A stretch of DNA of 64,000 nucleotides from Pseudoalteromonas shioyasakiensis (GTDB lineage Bacteria; Pseudomonadota; Gammaproteobacteria; Enterobacterales; Alteromonadaceae), in the NCBI RefSeq assembly GCF_024518675.1, contig NZ_JANIGL010000001.1:496001-560000 (forward strand). The letters run 5' to 3'. The notes below the pieces were generated by a model. That model was given only the letters and a program-made list of their open reading frames with translations, did not search any database and was not told the origin of the DNA. Positions 19,474 through 29,712 of this stretch are shown piece by piece; position 1 is the stretch's first letter; each line of letters begins with the position of its first letter. The translations under genes were made by a program, and so were the position numbers.

Positions 19474-20139
19474 ATGGCATTTAATCATTCGTACAATACC
19501 GCTAAACCGGTTATGTCGACCATTGAAACAAACAAGGTACTTAAAAACACCTATTTCTTACTGGCCATGACATTAGCATTTAGTGCAGTGACGGCTGGTA
19601 TATCAATGGCATTACAACTACCTTACTTTATGGGGTTAGTTTTTACTCTTATTTCATTTGGCTTATTATTCGTTGTTAATAAAAAAGCGGATAGTGCGTC
19701 TGGTGTGGCATGGGTGTTTGCATTTACTGGCTTAATGGGCGCAGGCTTAGGGCCGATGCTAAACTATTACGCAGCGATGCCTAATGGCCCAATGTTGATT
19801 ATGCAAGCGTTAGGTTCAACGGCATTAATTTTCTTTGGTTTATCAGCTTATGCACTGAACACTAAGAAAGACTTCTCTTTTATGGGTGGCTTTTTAACAG
19901 TTGGCCTATTAGTCGTCATTGTTGCCAGCATCGTTAATATCTTCTTGGGTAGTTCATTGATGTTTATGGTGTTAAACGCGGCGGTGGTTTTAATTATGTC
20001 AGGCCTCATCTTATTTGATACCAGCCGTATCATTAATGGTGGTGAAACAAATTATATCCGCGCAACAGTATCTTTATACTTAAGTGTATATAACTTATTT
20101 ACCTCATTGCTTGCTCTACTTGGCGCAAATAATGACTAA
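19474..20139 (+). CDS. yccA: Bax inhibitor-1 family membrane protein YccA
   Basis: 221 residues, seven membrane helices starting near residue 25 (YFLLAMTLAFSAVTAGIS). The BI-1 signature near the end includes LILFDTSRIINGGETNYIRA. In Escherichia coli YccA is a substrate and inhibitor of the FtsH membrane protease and protects jammed SecY translocons. The ATG follows AAAGGAGCTCTACA, a strong ribosome-binding site. A terminator separates it from tusD. Confidence 0.93.
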   Translation: MAFNHSYNTAKPVMSTIETNKVLKNTYFLLAMTLAFSAVTAGISMALQLPYFMGLVFTLISFGLLFVVNKKADSASGVAWVFAFTGLMGAGLGPMLNYYAAMPNGPMLIMQALGSTALIFFGLSAYALNTKKDFSFMGGFLTVGLLVVIVASIVNIFLGSSLMFMVLNAAVVLIMSGLILFDTSRIINGGETNYIRATVSLYLSVYNLFTSLLALLGANND

Positions 20140-20160
20140 TTAGAAAGTTCTGTTAAAATA

Positions 20161-20184
20161 GCCCCTCTTTAGGGGCTTTTTTTT
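20161..20184 (+). terminator. Intrinsic terminator after yccA
   Basis: GCCCCT, loop CTTT, AGGGGC followed by eight T. It ends only 9 bases before the TTG start of tusD, so the tus mRNA must either read through it or start very close to the stem. Confidence 0.9.
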
Positions 20185-20193
20185 GGATCAGTT

Positions 20194-20547
20194 TTGGCAA
20201 GATTTGTACTTTCACTGCATAGCGCACCATCAGATCACGACACCACACAACGTTTATATAAATTCGCTACGGCATGTTTACAGCAAGGCCACAGTATAGA
20301 TGCGATATTTTTATACCAGCAAGGCGTTTATCACGCCAGCGAGTCGATTAATTTAGCTACCGACGAGCTCGCTATTAATTCTTTGTGGCAAGAATTACAT
20401 CAACACGGTATTAATTTAATTCTCTGTGTCACTGCTGCAGAAAAGCGCGGACTTAACATCGCCACGCCCAATGTATTTACTGTTGCAGGGCTTGCTGAAT
20501 TTGCCATGCTTGCCAGTGAAGCCGATAAATGGGTGCAATTTAAATGA
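20194..20547 (+). CDS. tusD: Sulfurtransferase TusD
   Basis: 117 residues, DsrE/TusD fold: starts (M)ARFVLSLHSAPSDHDTTQRL, with the active cysteine in LILCVTAAEKRGL at about residue 77, matching Cys78 of the Escherichia coli protein. TusD receives sulfur from TusA and passes it to TusE inside the TusBCD complex, for 2-thiouridine at wobble position 34 of Lys, Glu and Gln tRNAs. The start is TTG at 20194; no in-frame ATG fits. Its upstream region is the yccA terminator, so there is no obvious ribosome-binding site. Confidence 0.94.
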   Translation: MARFVLSLHSAPSDHDTTQRLYKFATACLQQGHSIDAIFLYQQGVYHASESINLATDELAINSLWQELHQHGINLILCVTAAEKRGLNIATPNVFTVAGLAEFAMLASEADKWVQFK

Positions 20548-20900
20548 TTAACGTTTTAGTACTAAGCCAACATAGCCCTTTTGATGATTTACATATACGT
20601 GACGCCCTTGATATGACCTTAATTTTTGCTGCAATTGAGCAGAACATTAGCTGGTTATTTACAGGCCCAGCAGTACTTGCGTTAAAAAAACAGCAAAAAC
20701 CTGAATCGCTGGGTTTAAAGAACTATTTTAAGAGCATTAAAACCCTCGAAATTTACGATGTTGAGAATATCTATGTGTGTGAGAAGTCCCTTATTGACTA
20801 CAACCTAGATATAAATGATTTGCTCATTGATGCAAAGGCATTAGATTTTAAAGCACAAAGTAAATTAATTGCTCAGCAGCAACAGGTAATCAATTTATGA
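20544..20900 (+). CDS. tusC: Sulfurtransferase complex subunit TusC
   Basis: 118 residues with a DsrE/DsrF fold: INVLVLSQHSPFDDLHIRDALDMTLIFAAIEQ at the start is typical of TusC/DsrF. It is a subunit of the TusBCD heterohexamer in tRNA 2-thiolation and lacks its own catalytic cysteine. It overlaps tusD by four bases (ATGA), and tusB overlaps its end by four. Confidence 0.93.
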   Translation: MINVLVLSQHSPFDDLHIRDALDMTLIFAAIEQNISWLFTGPAVLALKKQQKPESLGLKNYFKSIKTLEIYDVENIYVCEKSLIDYNLDINDLLIDAKALDFKAQSKLIAQQQQVINL

Positions 20901-21163
20901 GTACTTTACATATTTTTTCCAAGCCCATTAGCTATTACGACAATGCGCGAATTGCTAATTTAATTCAATCGGATGACAAAGTCTTGTTAGTCAGTGACGC
21001 CTGCTTTTCAATTGCACTATATCGCCAGCTAGCAGCTAAATTATTAGTGTTAACTGAAGACGCATCAGCCCGAAATGTCATAATTTCACAACCCGATGAG
21101 GGTCTGGATTACACCGATTTTGTCGCATTAACGCTCTCAACCACTCAATCTATCACTTGGTAA
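20897..21163 (+). CDS. tusB: Sulfurtransferase complex subunit TusB
   Basis: 88 residues of the DsrH/TusB family: MSTLHIFSKPISYYDNARIA, then SDDKVLLVSDACFSIALY. It is the smallest subunit of the TusBCD complex. It overlaps tusC by four bases and is followed by tusE after three. Confidence 0.92.
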   Translation: MSTLHIFSKPISYYDNARIANLIQSDDKVLLVSDACFSIALYRQLAAKLLVLTEDASARNVIISQPDEGLDYTDFVALTLSTTQSITW

Positions 21164-21166
21164 CTT

Positions 21167-21496
21167 ATGTTAGAATTTAACCAGCAACATATTGAAACTG
21201 ATAAACAAGGCTATTTGCTAGACCATCAGCATTGGACTCCAGAGCTCGCCCCTATTTTAGCCGAGCAAGAAAACATTACACTGACGGAGCAACACTGGGA
21301 AGTTATAAACTTTGTTCGTGACTTCTACCTTGAATACAACACCAGTCCTGCTATTAGAATGTTAGTCAAAGCCATGGCTAAAGCCCTTGGTGAAGATAAA
21401 GGCAACAGTATTTATTTGTACAAACTATTTCCCAAAGGCCCGGCTAAGCAAGCAACAAAAATTGCTGGCTTACCAAAACCGGCCCGGTGCATATAA
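21167..21496 (+). CDS. tusE: Sulfurtransferase TusE
   Basis: 109 residues of the DsrC/TusE family: [20 protein letters not shown] and [19 protein letters not shown] are signature stretches. The chain ends PKPARCI, with the conserved penultimate cysteine (108) that takes sulfur from TusD and interacts with MnmA. All four tusDCBE genes form one operon here, and the partner mnmA lies 2.6 kb downstream. In Escherichia coli tusE is separate from tusDCB but adjacent to yccA, as the order here echoes. Confidence 0.94.
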   Translation: MLEFNQQHIETDKQGYLLDHQHWTPELAPILAEQENITLTEQHWEVINFVRDFYLEYNTSPAIRMLVKAMAKALGEDKGNSIYLYKLFPKGPAKQATKIAGLPKPARCI

Positions 21497-21498
21497 CA

Positions 21499-22170
21499 AT
21501 GACAGGCAATAAACCCAACCAACGTCGTAGTAGTGGCAGAAACTTTAATAGAGACTTAACTCGCCGTAACACTAAACCTGCTCAGTCGACCTCTAAGCGT
21601 GAAATAAAACCACAAATTCCATTGGCAGAACGTAAAATAGTTTTATTTAACAAACCTTTTGATGTGTTATGTCAATTCACAGATGAAGATAACCGCAAAA
21701 CCTTGGCTGATTATATCGATATAAAAGGAGTCTATGCTGCGGGGCGATTAGATAGAGATAGCGAAGGCCTGTTACTGCTAACCAATTGTGGAAAACTACA
21801 AAACACACTCACGGCACCGAATAAGAAAACCAGCAAAACATACTGGGTGCAAGTAGAAGGAGAACCTACCGATGAAGCAATTGAAGCCCTCTCTAGCGGT
21901 GTAAAACTTAAAGATGGCATGACTTTGCCAGCCAAAGTAGAACGTTTACAACCACCCCATTTATGGCCACGCACGCCCCCAGTTCGTGAGCGCAAAAACA
22001 TTCCTACTAGCTGGTTAAGCATTACACTCACCGAAGGTAGAAACCGTCAGGTTCGGCGCATGACAGCGCACATTGGTTACCCAACACTACGGTTAATTCG
22101 TTATAAGATTGGTCAATATACGTTGGATAACATTAAAAACGGGAATTACCAGTTAATCCAAGGTGAGTAA
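21499..22170 (+). CDS. rluE: 23S rRNA pseudouridine synthase RluE
   Basis: 223 residues from the ATG at 21499; a GTG four codons upstream lies inside tusE and is less likely. The basic N-terminal tail (to about residue 40) precedes the catalytic domain [14 protein letters not shown]. The catalytic aspartate is in [16 protein letters not shown], and [20 protein letters not shown] marks the RsuA/RluB/E/F group. [17 protein letters not shown] matches RluE, which makes pseudouridine 2457 in 23S rRNA. It follows tusE by two bases and is probably in the same operon. Confidence 0.93.
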   Translation: MTGNKPNQRRSSGRNFNRDLTRRNTKPAQSTSKREIKPQIPLAERKIVLFNKPFDVLCQFTDEDNRKTLADYIDIKGVYAAGRLDRDSEGLLLLTNCGKLQNTLTAPNKKTSKTYWVQVEGEPTDEAIEALSSGVKLKDGMTLPAKVERLQPPHLWPRTPPVRERKNIPTSWLSITLTEGRNRQVRRMTAHIGYPTLRLIRYKIGQYTLDNIKNGNYQLIQGE

Positions 22171-22176
22171 ATAAGC

Positions 22177-22203
22177 GCATCGCTTAGTCAATATAAGCGA
22201 TGC
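22177..22203. terminator. Bidirectional stem-loop between rluE and the GGDEF gene
   Basis: A perfect 10-bp inverted repeat (GCATCGCTTA / TAAGCGATGC, 7-base loop) lies in the 13-base convergent gap and the 3' end of the GGDEF gene. T-runs are weak on both sides. Confidence 0.5.
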
Positions 22204-23461
22204 TGTTTCGTCCTTGTTGCTTAGCTTTGTACAAAGCCTTATCAGCGCCTTCCAAAAACTGAATATAATTCGCTCTTAGTGAGCCAGAGTGAATCGTATT
22301 TATTCCTATACTGACAGTAACTTCGTTGGTTTCACCAAATTTATGCGGCAAACTCAACGTTTTAAGCTCTTGCTGTATTTTTTCAGCTACGCGATACGCC
22401 CTTTCTCGTTGACTGCTTGGTAATATAACCACAAATTCTTCGCCACCGTAACGCGCCACAAAATCGTCATTTTCGCTTGCTGCGCTACATATAGATTGCG
22501 CAACTTGAAATAAACATTCATCCCCTGCTAAATGACCATAGCTATCATTATAATTTTTGAAGAAATCTATATCGATTAACAAAATTGAAAGCGGTTCGTT
22601 ATTCTGTATAGCCTTATTAAACTCTTGTACTATTTTTTCGTCGAATCGTCGACGATTCGCTATTTGGGTGAGTGAATCTAAAAATGCCATGTCACGCAAA
22701 ATATCTTCAGCGGCAATCTGTTGAGTGGCATCTTTGAAAATCGCTAAAAATTCATTTTCAATCGCGATACCTGAAATTTCCATGGTAATGGTTTGGCCAT
22801 TTTTACAGGTTACTTGGTAATGTTTTGGTTGAATATCTGTGGCGTGGTTTTTCGCAAACTCTACGGCTGATTGCCACGTTTCAAGTACCCACTTTCGATA
22901 AGTAGGATCTGGGTATGCTTTAAGCCACCAAATTTCAAGTGTCGGCACATCCTCAATGGTATAACCAAACACATCAACGAACCGTTGATTGATCCTGATT
23001 ATATCCCCCGTTACCGTACTAACATTACATAATGGGATCGGTACTTGAGTGAACAAATTGGCATAATGACTGAGCTCATGTTGCCTAAGCGGCTGGGTAT
23101 TTCCATGAGTAAGATGCGTTACATTTTGGATTTCAACAGGTAAGTTCGTAACAACTTTACTTTGCATCAAATAGACATAAGCCCACTCATGCCACCAGTT
23201 ATGCAGTATTTCAACAAGTAACCCGTGCTGAGGCGATTTACTCATCACTTGCTGTTTCAACCCATTGAATAACGAATTAATATCATTAATTAATTCTTTA
23301 TTGTATAAACTACTTGTTATGCGATTTTCAAATAGTGAATATGCTTTTTTTCTCAAATCACTGTTTACATTCGCGGCATTGAGCTTAATTTTTTCACACT
23401 CATCCCTACAAAAATACTCAATAAGTGCACACAGTGATTGTTTAATAAAAATAGAATCCAT
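22184..23461 (-). CDS. PAS-domain diguanylate cyclase (GGDEF)
   Basis: 425 residues. The N-terminal ~130 residues are an uncharacterised helical region without membrane segments. A PAS domain follows at about 130-255 (VPIPLCNVSTVTGDIIRINQ, VFGYTIEDVP), then a GGDEF domain to the end with the active loop RYGGEEFVVILP and the metal-binding IDIDFFKNYNDSYGH. It should make cyclic di-GMP from two GTP in the cytosol under control of the PAS sensor. The RxxD inhibitory site expected just before the GGEEF loop is absent (the sequence is SENDDFVARYGGEEF), so product inhibition by that route is unlikely. Confidence 0.92.
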   Translation of the reverse strand: MDSIFIKQSLCALIEYFCRDECEKIKLNAANVNSDLRKKAYSLFENRITSSLYNKELINDINSLFNGLKQQVMSKSPQHGLLVEILHNWWHEWAYVYLMQSKVVTNLPVEIQNVTHLTHGNTQPLRQHELSHYANLFTQVPIPLCNVSTVTGDIIRINQRFVDVFGYTIEDVPTLEIWWLKAYPDPTYRKWVLETWQSAVEFAKNHATDIQPKHYQVTCKNGQTITMEISGIAIENEFLAIFKDATQQIAAEDILRDMAFLDSLTQIANRRRFDEKIVQEFNKAIQNNEPLSILLIDIDFFKNYNDSYGHLAGDECLFQVAQSICSAASENDDFVARYGGEEFVVILPSSQRERAYRVAEKIQQELKTLSLPHKFGETNEVTVSIGINTIHSGSLRANYIQFLEGADKALYKAKQQGRNSIAYID

Positions 23462-24082
23462 TTAATACCCTGACTTTAGTCAAAATCCCCTTTGAGGGTG
23501 TAAATCCAACTTGAACACGTTACAAACAAATTTTACCAAGCAAAACCTGACGCTATAAATTATCAATATTCGCAAAAATAAAGTTTATCAAACACCACCT
23601 TTACAAATCTTTGCATAAAAACACTACTTCATAGCGAAAGCCTAGTAATTTAATACACACAAAGACAACTACCAGCATAATTAATCATTAAATTACTAAG
23701 AAGTCATACGAGTTATTCATCAAGCTATAAATTTGAAAACGCTATAAGCGCAAATCATAAAAGGCTTAATGTGCACATATACATAACCACAACGCTCTCT
23801 TTATAATCATTTTAGATGATTATTGCTTTTAATCTAATTCTTTTATCTAAACAGCAGAATTAATTCTCAATCAAACCCACGCTTTGTTATTTGCAAAAAT
23901 GCTGCTAAATAGCCATGCAATGGTATTTACAAAACTTATATTTTGGGTGGCTAGATTTCTTGTTTGCATGCTATAATCGCGGCCTTTCTTAATCCATAAG
24001 TTATGTGTAGCTATACTGCACCTACATATTAACGTGTGGTTAGTAGTGTTAATGACAGTAACCTGTATAAGCGAAATAATTC
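23462..24082. other. 621-bp intergenic region between the GGDEF gene and mnmA
   Basis: AT-rich and without a plausible gene. It holds a 12-bp inverted repeat (TAGTAATTTAAT at 23643-23654, ATTAAATTACTA at 23687-23698) and, near the right end, the mnmA promoter. Much of it is A/T tracts without further structure that I can see. It would also contain the promoter of the divergent GGDEF gene. Confidence 0.6.
23969..23977 (+). promoter_or_regulatory. Extended -10 promoter of mnmA
   Basis: TGCTATAAT: a perfect TATAAT (23972-23977) preceded by TGn. No good -35 lies at the usual spacing, which fits an extended -10 promoter. About 100 bases of leader precede the mnmA ATG. Confidence 0.65.
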
Positions 24083-25183
24083 ATGAGCGAAAATAGTCAC
24101 GTTAAAGTCATCGTTGGTATGTCCGGCGGTGTTGATTCTTCAGTATCTGCTTATCTCTTAAAGCAACAAGGCTATCAAGTTGAAGGCCTGTTTATGAAAA
24201 ACTGGGAAGAAGACGATAATGATGAGTATTGTGCGGCCGCTGAAGATTTAAAAGACGCACAAGCAGTGTGTGACAAGCTTGGCATTGAACTACATACGGT
24301 TAACTTTGCAGCTGAATACTGGGATAACGTATTTGAATATTTCTTAGCTGAATACAAAGCAGGTCGTACTCCTAACCCTGACATCATGTGTAATAAAGAA
24401 ATCAAATTCAAAGCATTTTTAGAATTTGCCGCAGGTGCATTAGGTGCTGATTATATCGCAACAGGTCACTACGTTCGTCGCGAACTACGTGATGATAAAT
24501 ATGTTATGTGCCGTGGTCTTGATGATAATAAAGACCAAAGCTACTTTTTATATACACTTAGCCATGAACATATTGCTCAAACATTGTTTCCGGTTGGCGA
24601 CATTGCCAAACCTGAGGTGCGTCACATCGCAGAAGAACAAGATCTGATCACACATGATAAAAAAGACAGCACCGGTATTTGCTTTATCGGCGAACGAAAG
24701 TTTAAAGACTTTTTACAAAAGTTCTTACCCGCTCAACCTGGTGTTATCGAAGACACCGAAGGCAATAATGTCGGTGAACATGAAGGCCTAATGTACCACA
24801 CTCTTGGCCAGCGTAAAGGCTTGTTAATAGGTGGAATGAAAGAAGGTTCAGGTGAGCCTTGGTACGTAGTTGATAAAGATATTGAACGTAACGTACTTAT
24901 TGTAGGACAAGGTAAAGATCACCCTCGCCTATACAGTAACGGCTTAAATGCTAACCAATTGCATTGGGTTGATAGAGTTGGCCCGAAAGGCACCACACGT
25001 TGTACTGTAAAAACTCGTTATCGCCAAGAAGATATAAACTGTACGCTGCTAGTTGGTGATGATGGCCTTGCTCGGGTTCTTTTTGATGAGCCGCAAAAAG
25101 CAGTTACTCCGGGGCAATCAGCTGTTTTTTACGCCAACGAAGTATGTCTTGGTGGTGGGATCATAGATTCGGTGATCAAATAA
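24083..25183 (+). CDS. mnmA: tRNA-specific 2-thiouridylase MnmA
   Basis: 366 residues. The PP-loop [15 protein letters not shown] at about 12-26 binds ATP; the catalytic cysteines are in [10 protein letters not shown] (about 103) and [12 protein letters not shown] (about 200). MnmA adenylates U34 of Lys, Glu and Gln tRNAs and transfers sulfur from TusE to make 2-thiouridine, so it works with the tusDCBE genes in this window. Its stop overlaps the hflD start by one base. The order mnmA-hflD-purB is the same as in Escherichia coli. Confidence 0.97.
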   Translation: MSENSHVKVIVGMSGGVDSSVSAYLLKQQGYQVEGLFMKNWEEDDNDEYCAAAEDLKDAQAVCDKLGIELHTVNFAAEYWDNVFEYFLAEYKAGRTPNPDIMCNKEIKFKAFLEFAAGALGADYIATGHYVRRELRDDKYVMCRGLDDNKDQSYFLYTLSHEHIAQTLFPVGDIAKPEVRHIAEEQDLITHDKKDSTGICFIGERKFKDFLQKFLPAQPGVIEDTEGNNVGEHEGLMYHTLGQRKGLLIGGMKEGSGEPWYVVDKDIERNVLIVGQGKDHPRLYSNGLNANQLHWVDRVGPKGTTRCTVKTRYRQEDINCTLLVGDDGLARVLFDEPQKAVTPGQSAVFYANEVCLGGGIIDSVIK

Positions 25184-25785
25184 TGAATGAACACCAAGTT
25201 ATGGCACTGGCTGCAATGTGCCAAGTTGCCAGACAAGTACAAAAAATAGCGCAATACGGCAGTAGTAATGATTATGAACTTGAAAAGTTACTTTCAAGTA
25301 TTGTAGAAACGACACCTGATTCACCTGCAGATGTATATCAAGGTACAGCAAATTTACGTGCGGGTTATCAATGTTTATTAGAGCAACTCAGCGCTGGTGA
25401 AAAAAAAGATGTTGAAATCGTCAAGTATGTTGGCGGTTTAATGCAGCTTGAGCGTGCACTCAGCGCAAAATCAACAAGCTTGGCAGAGCTTGGCAAGAGT
25501 ATTGATGATATTAAACGTCGTCTTGATCACTTTGCCATTACAGATGACACCGTTATAGCGGCGCTTGCAGATATTTATTCAAAGGTGCTTAGCCCCCTTG
25601 GGCACCGAATTCAGGTTTATGGCAAACCTGATTTACTAAAACAGCAATTAGTACAACACAAAATACGTGCGCTATTATTGGCAGGTATTCGCAGTGCAGT
25701 ACTATGGCGACAAATGGGCGGTAAACGCCGTCACTTTTTCTTAGCAAAACGAAAAATTATCGCCATTGCAAAAAACCATATTTAA
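25183..25785 (+). CDS. hflD: HflD lysogenization regulator homolog
   Basis: 200 residues, mainly helical, starting [20 protein letters not shown]. The ATG at 25183 shares its A with the mnmA stop; the open frame runs further upstream only because it overlaps mnmA. HflD is a peripheral membrane protein that in Escherichia coli binds phage lambda CII; its housekeeping role is unclear. Its place between mnmA and purB is conserved in gammaproteobacteria. Confidence 0.92.
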   Translation: MNEHQVMALAAMCQVARQVQKIAQYGSSNDYELEKLLSSIVETTPDSPADVYQGTANLRAGYQCLLEQLSAGEKKDVEIVKYVGGLMQLERALSAKSTSLAELGKSIDDIKRRLDHFAITDDTVIAALADIYSKVLSPLGHRIQVYGKPDLLKQQLVQHKIRALLLAGIRSAVLWRQMGGKRRHFFLAKRKIIAIAKNHI

Positions 25786-25802
25786 TTATCGTTCAAAACT
25801 AA

Positions 25803-27188
<1,386 letters not shown>

Positions 27189-27212
27189 AGCTTATAGCTA
27201 AAATGTTTATAA

Positions 27213-27240
27213 AGCGAAAGGTCACCCTTTCGCTTTTTTT
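27213..27240 (+). terminator. Intrinsic terminator after purB
   Basis: GCGAAAGG, loop TCA, CCCTTTCGC followed by seven T; it ends the mnmA-hflD-purB transcript. Confidence 0.92.
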
Positions 27241-27263
27241 ATTCCTATCGAGTGGTGGTCATC

Positions 27264-28409
27264 ATGTATCAATTAACGATAAACAACCTAACTGAACAAG
27301 AATTTTTATCTCAATATTGGCAAAAAAAGCCACTGTTGATCAAACAAGGTTTTACTGATTTTGAAGACCCACTTGATGCTAATGAACTTGCAGGCCTAGC
27401 CGTTGAAGAAAGTATTGAATCGCGTATTGTCACTAACCATAACAACGAATGGTTAGCACACCATGGCCCTTTTGAAGATTTTGAATTACTGACCGAACAA
27501 AACTCAACCCTGTTAGTACAAGCGGTTGACCATTGGCATCCTGATGCAGCGCAATTATTAGAGCCCTTTAGGTTTATTCCTAACTGGCGTATCGATGATT
27601 TAATGATCAGCTTTTCCACACCCGGTGGTGGTGTAGGTCCTCATTTAGATCAATACGACGTATTTATTATCCAAGGAGAAGGAAAAAGGCATTGGCGTGT
27701 TGGCATGCCTGACAGCAATTTAAAACAGTTTGCGCAAAATAACTCCTTGCTACAGGTTGAGCAATTCCCTGGCGTTATTGATTGCATTTTAGAACCTGGT
27801 GATATTTTATATATTCCGCCTGGCTGCCCTCACGAAGGCTATGCAGTTGAAAATGCCCTTAATTACTCTGTGGGTTTTAGAGCGCCAAACCAACAAGATT
27901 TACTGTCAAGTTTTGCTGATCATATTATCGATACCGAAGCAGGTAATGCCCGTTATAGCGATCAACAATTAGCATTAAGAGCATCAAAAGGTGAGCTTAT
28001 TCAAGCTGAAGCAGACCAAGTAAAACAATTAATTCAATCTCTACTTGATAATGACACCCTCTTCAAAACCTGGTTAGGTACAACCGTTAGTCAGCCAAAA
28101 CATGAAATGGATTTAATGCCCCCTGAGCAGGCTTATAGCCCAGCTGATGTCGAACAATTAATGCACGATACAGATACCCTTTTTGAACGCTTAGGCGGCA
28201 CCCGCGCTGTTTATCAAGTATTTGAAAACGAAATAATTTTAAGTGTTAATGGACAAAATTATAATTTACCACTTGATGACTTATCAGCTGTAAAATGCCT
28301 CACAGATCAAATTCACGTGACAGGCGATGAATTAAATAGTTCAAAAAATAGTTTATTTTTTATACAAACCTTTACTACACTGTTAAATGAGGGCATTTGG
28401 TTTTGCTAA
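27264..28409 (+). CDS. roxA: Ribosomal protein uL16 arginine hydroxylase RoxA (JmjC/cupin oxygenase)
   Basis: 381 residues from the ATG at 27264 (MYQLTINNLTEQEFLSQYWQ); a GTG four codons upstream is also possible. The Fe(II)/2-oxoglutarate JmjC core is visible: GPHLDQYDVFIIQGEGKRHW gives the HxD pair at about 127-129, and CPHEGYAVEN gives the third histidine near 190. The C-terminal winged-helix region completes the YcfD/RoxA length. The enzyme hydroxylates an arginine of ribosomal protein uL16. In Escherichia coli roxA (ycfD) is also close to purB. Confidence 0.92.
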   Translation: MYQLTINNLTEQEFLSQYWQKKPLLIKQGFTDFEDPLDANELAGLAVEESIESRIVTNHNNEWLAHHGPFEDFELLTEQNSTLLVQAVDHWHPDAAQLLEPFRFIPNWRIDDLMISFSTPGGGVGPHLDQYDVFIIQGEGKRHWRVGMPDSNLKQFAQNNSLLQVEQFPGVIDCILEPGDILYIPPGCPHEGYAVENALNYSVGFRAPNQQDLLSSFADHIIDTEAGNARYSDQQLALRASKGELIQAEADQVKQLIQSLLDNDTLFKTWLGTTVSQPKHEMDLMPPEQAYSPADVEQLMHDTDTLFERLGGTRAVYQVFENEIILSVNGQNYNLPLDDLSAVKCLTDQIHVTGDELNSSKNSLFFIQTFTTLLNEGIWFC

Positions 28410-28421
28410 AGGTAGGTTTCT

Positions 28422-28880
28422 ATGAGCTATCATATCGACAAGGTAGAGTGGAATACAGGTAAGGATTTACTACAACAAATCAGAGAGCGGGTATTTGTTT
28501 GTGAACTACATATACCCAAACACATAGAGTTTGATAACCTAGATTGCAACGCATTGCATGTGCTTGTTACTGATGATTGTCAAACACCTGTTGCAACTGG
28601 GCGCTTATGTAGTGATGGCTTAATTGGTCGAATTGCTGTTTTACCCGAGCATCGTAACCGCTCAGTGTATAAATCCCTATTAACTTACATTGTCAATTTA
28701 GCACAACAACAAGGTTATGATAGCGTAAGCATAAACTGCATATTAAACGAGGTAGAGCGCTTTAAACAAAATGGTTTCGAACAACAAGGTATCGTTTTTA
28801 TGGAAGCCGGTATCCCCCGCCAACGAATGCAATGCCCTATTAATCAGTTTGACACTAAACCATTTACTTTAGTGCATTAA
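28422..28880 (+). CDS. GNAT-family N-acetyltransferase, ElaA-like
   Basis: 152 residues. The GNAT fold is shown by RIAVLPEHRNRSVYKSLL (acetyl-CoA pyrophosphate loop, in which the usual Q/R-x-x-G-x-G/A is degenerate: EHRNRS) and by RFKQNGFEQQGIVFMEAGIP near the end. The sequence between resembles YjcF/ElaA acetyltransferases (VFVCELHIPKHIEFDNLD). The substrate is unknown. It lies 12 bases after roxA and is probably co-transcribed. Confidence 0.82.
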   Translation: MSYHIDKVEWNTGKDLLQQIRERVFVCELHIPKHIEFDNLDCNALHVLVTDDCQTPVATGRLCSDGLIGRIAVLPEHRNRSVYKSLLTYIVNLAQQQGYDSVSINCILNEVERFKQNGFEQQGIVFMEAGIPRQRMQCPINQFDTKPFTLVH

Positions 28881-28904
28881 AAAGCGAGCTATTAAGCTCG
28901 CTTT
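28881..28904. terminator. Bidirectional terminator between the GNAT gene and 28926-29381
   Basis: AAAGCGAGCT, loop ATTA, AGCTCGCTTT, a perfect 10-bp stem with A- and T-rich flanks, between two convergent genes. Confidence 0.85.
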
Positions 28905-28925
28905 ATCATATACAATTGTGCTAAA

Positions 28926-29381
28926 TCAGCTTGGTTCATTCGTCCACAGATGATCTTTTTCATACATTTCGTAAATACCATGGGCGCGATTAATTAAAAG
29001 ATTAGCAAAATCGACTTTAGTTTTATCTACTGCGCCTGATTGCATTATTTGATCAGCTTTTAATTGCCACTGTAACGAGAAATAACGCAACGCATCCCTA
29101 GGGTTTTCTGCTGCACTTTCATGGGCGTGATCGGTAGGTAACCGCCCAGTAATTACCCAATATTTCTTGCCGTCTTGTGCTTTAAATTTCCACAACGCAC
29201 ACAAGGGTGCAATAAATCGGCTTTCTTTTTCAACTAGGCTTTGCGGCATAACACCTTTTTCCGCCAAATGCTTTTGTGCATTTTGAAAACATTCTCTTTG
29301 CCACATAACACTTTGTTGCTGGGCTTGTGCTTGCTCTTCAGCCGTTAATTCTTTTGCTTGTGTAGTTTGTTCTTGACTCAT
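28926..29381 (-). CDS. Cytosolic protein, possibly DUF4826
   Basis: 151 residues without signal or membrane segment. A Q/E-rich N terminus (residues 1-30) precedes MWQRECFQNAQKHLAEKG and LVEKESRFIAPLCALWKFKA, which resemble the DUF4826 family of marine gammaproteobacteria; the assignment is from memory and uncertain. A central DGKKYWVITGRLPTDHA looks like a beta hairpin. No function can be inferred. It stands alone and is convergent with the acetyltransferase. Confidence 0.7.
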   Translation of the reverse strand: MSQEQTTQAKELTAEEQAQAQQQSVMWQRECFQNAQKHLAEKGVMPQSLVEKESRFIAPLCALWKFKAQDGKKYWVITGRLPTDHAHESAAENPRDALRYFSLQWQLKADQIMQSGAVDKTKVDFANLLINRAHGIYEMYEKDHLWTNEPS

Positions 29382-29712
29382 TTTAACTTATTACTTTTTT
29401 TACAACATTCTGACACTTTAAGTGCTAACCACATTAGGTGCAAGTCTAAAACGACTAATGCCAGTATAAACCGCAGCCTAACAGTAATTTGCCTAGAGAG
29501 CCAAAACACCATACTGCAGCTAGGTGATTATTAACATATTACCAATAAGTCTAATGTAAGAACAAAATAATCACAATTGGTTAACCTTTTGGTTGACAAG
29601 ACCCTGTACCATTGGCTACATTTAAACCAATCACAATTAAGACACCAAGAATTAAATTGGTAATAACGTGATTTCAACATGTTTTAACACACACAACCTA
29701 TAAGAGATCGGC
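29382..29712. other. 331-bp intergenic region upstream of the TonB-dependent receptor
   Basis: It carries no ORF of note. It contains the putative receptor promoter, the palindrome TTGGTTAACC near 29577 and two copies of ATCACAATT (about 29570 and 29630) on either side of the promoter, which could be operator half-sites for a transcriptional regulator. Confidence 0.5.
29593..29622 (+). promoter_or_regulatory. Sigma70-type promoter of the TonB-dependent receptor gene
   Basis: Perfect -35 TTGACA (29593-29598), 18-base spacer, -10 TACATT (29617-29622, four of six), 90 bases before the ATG. ATCACAATT repeats flank it. Confidence 0.6.
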
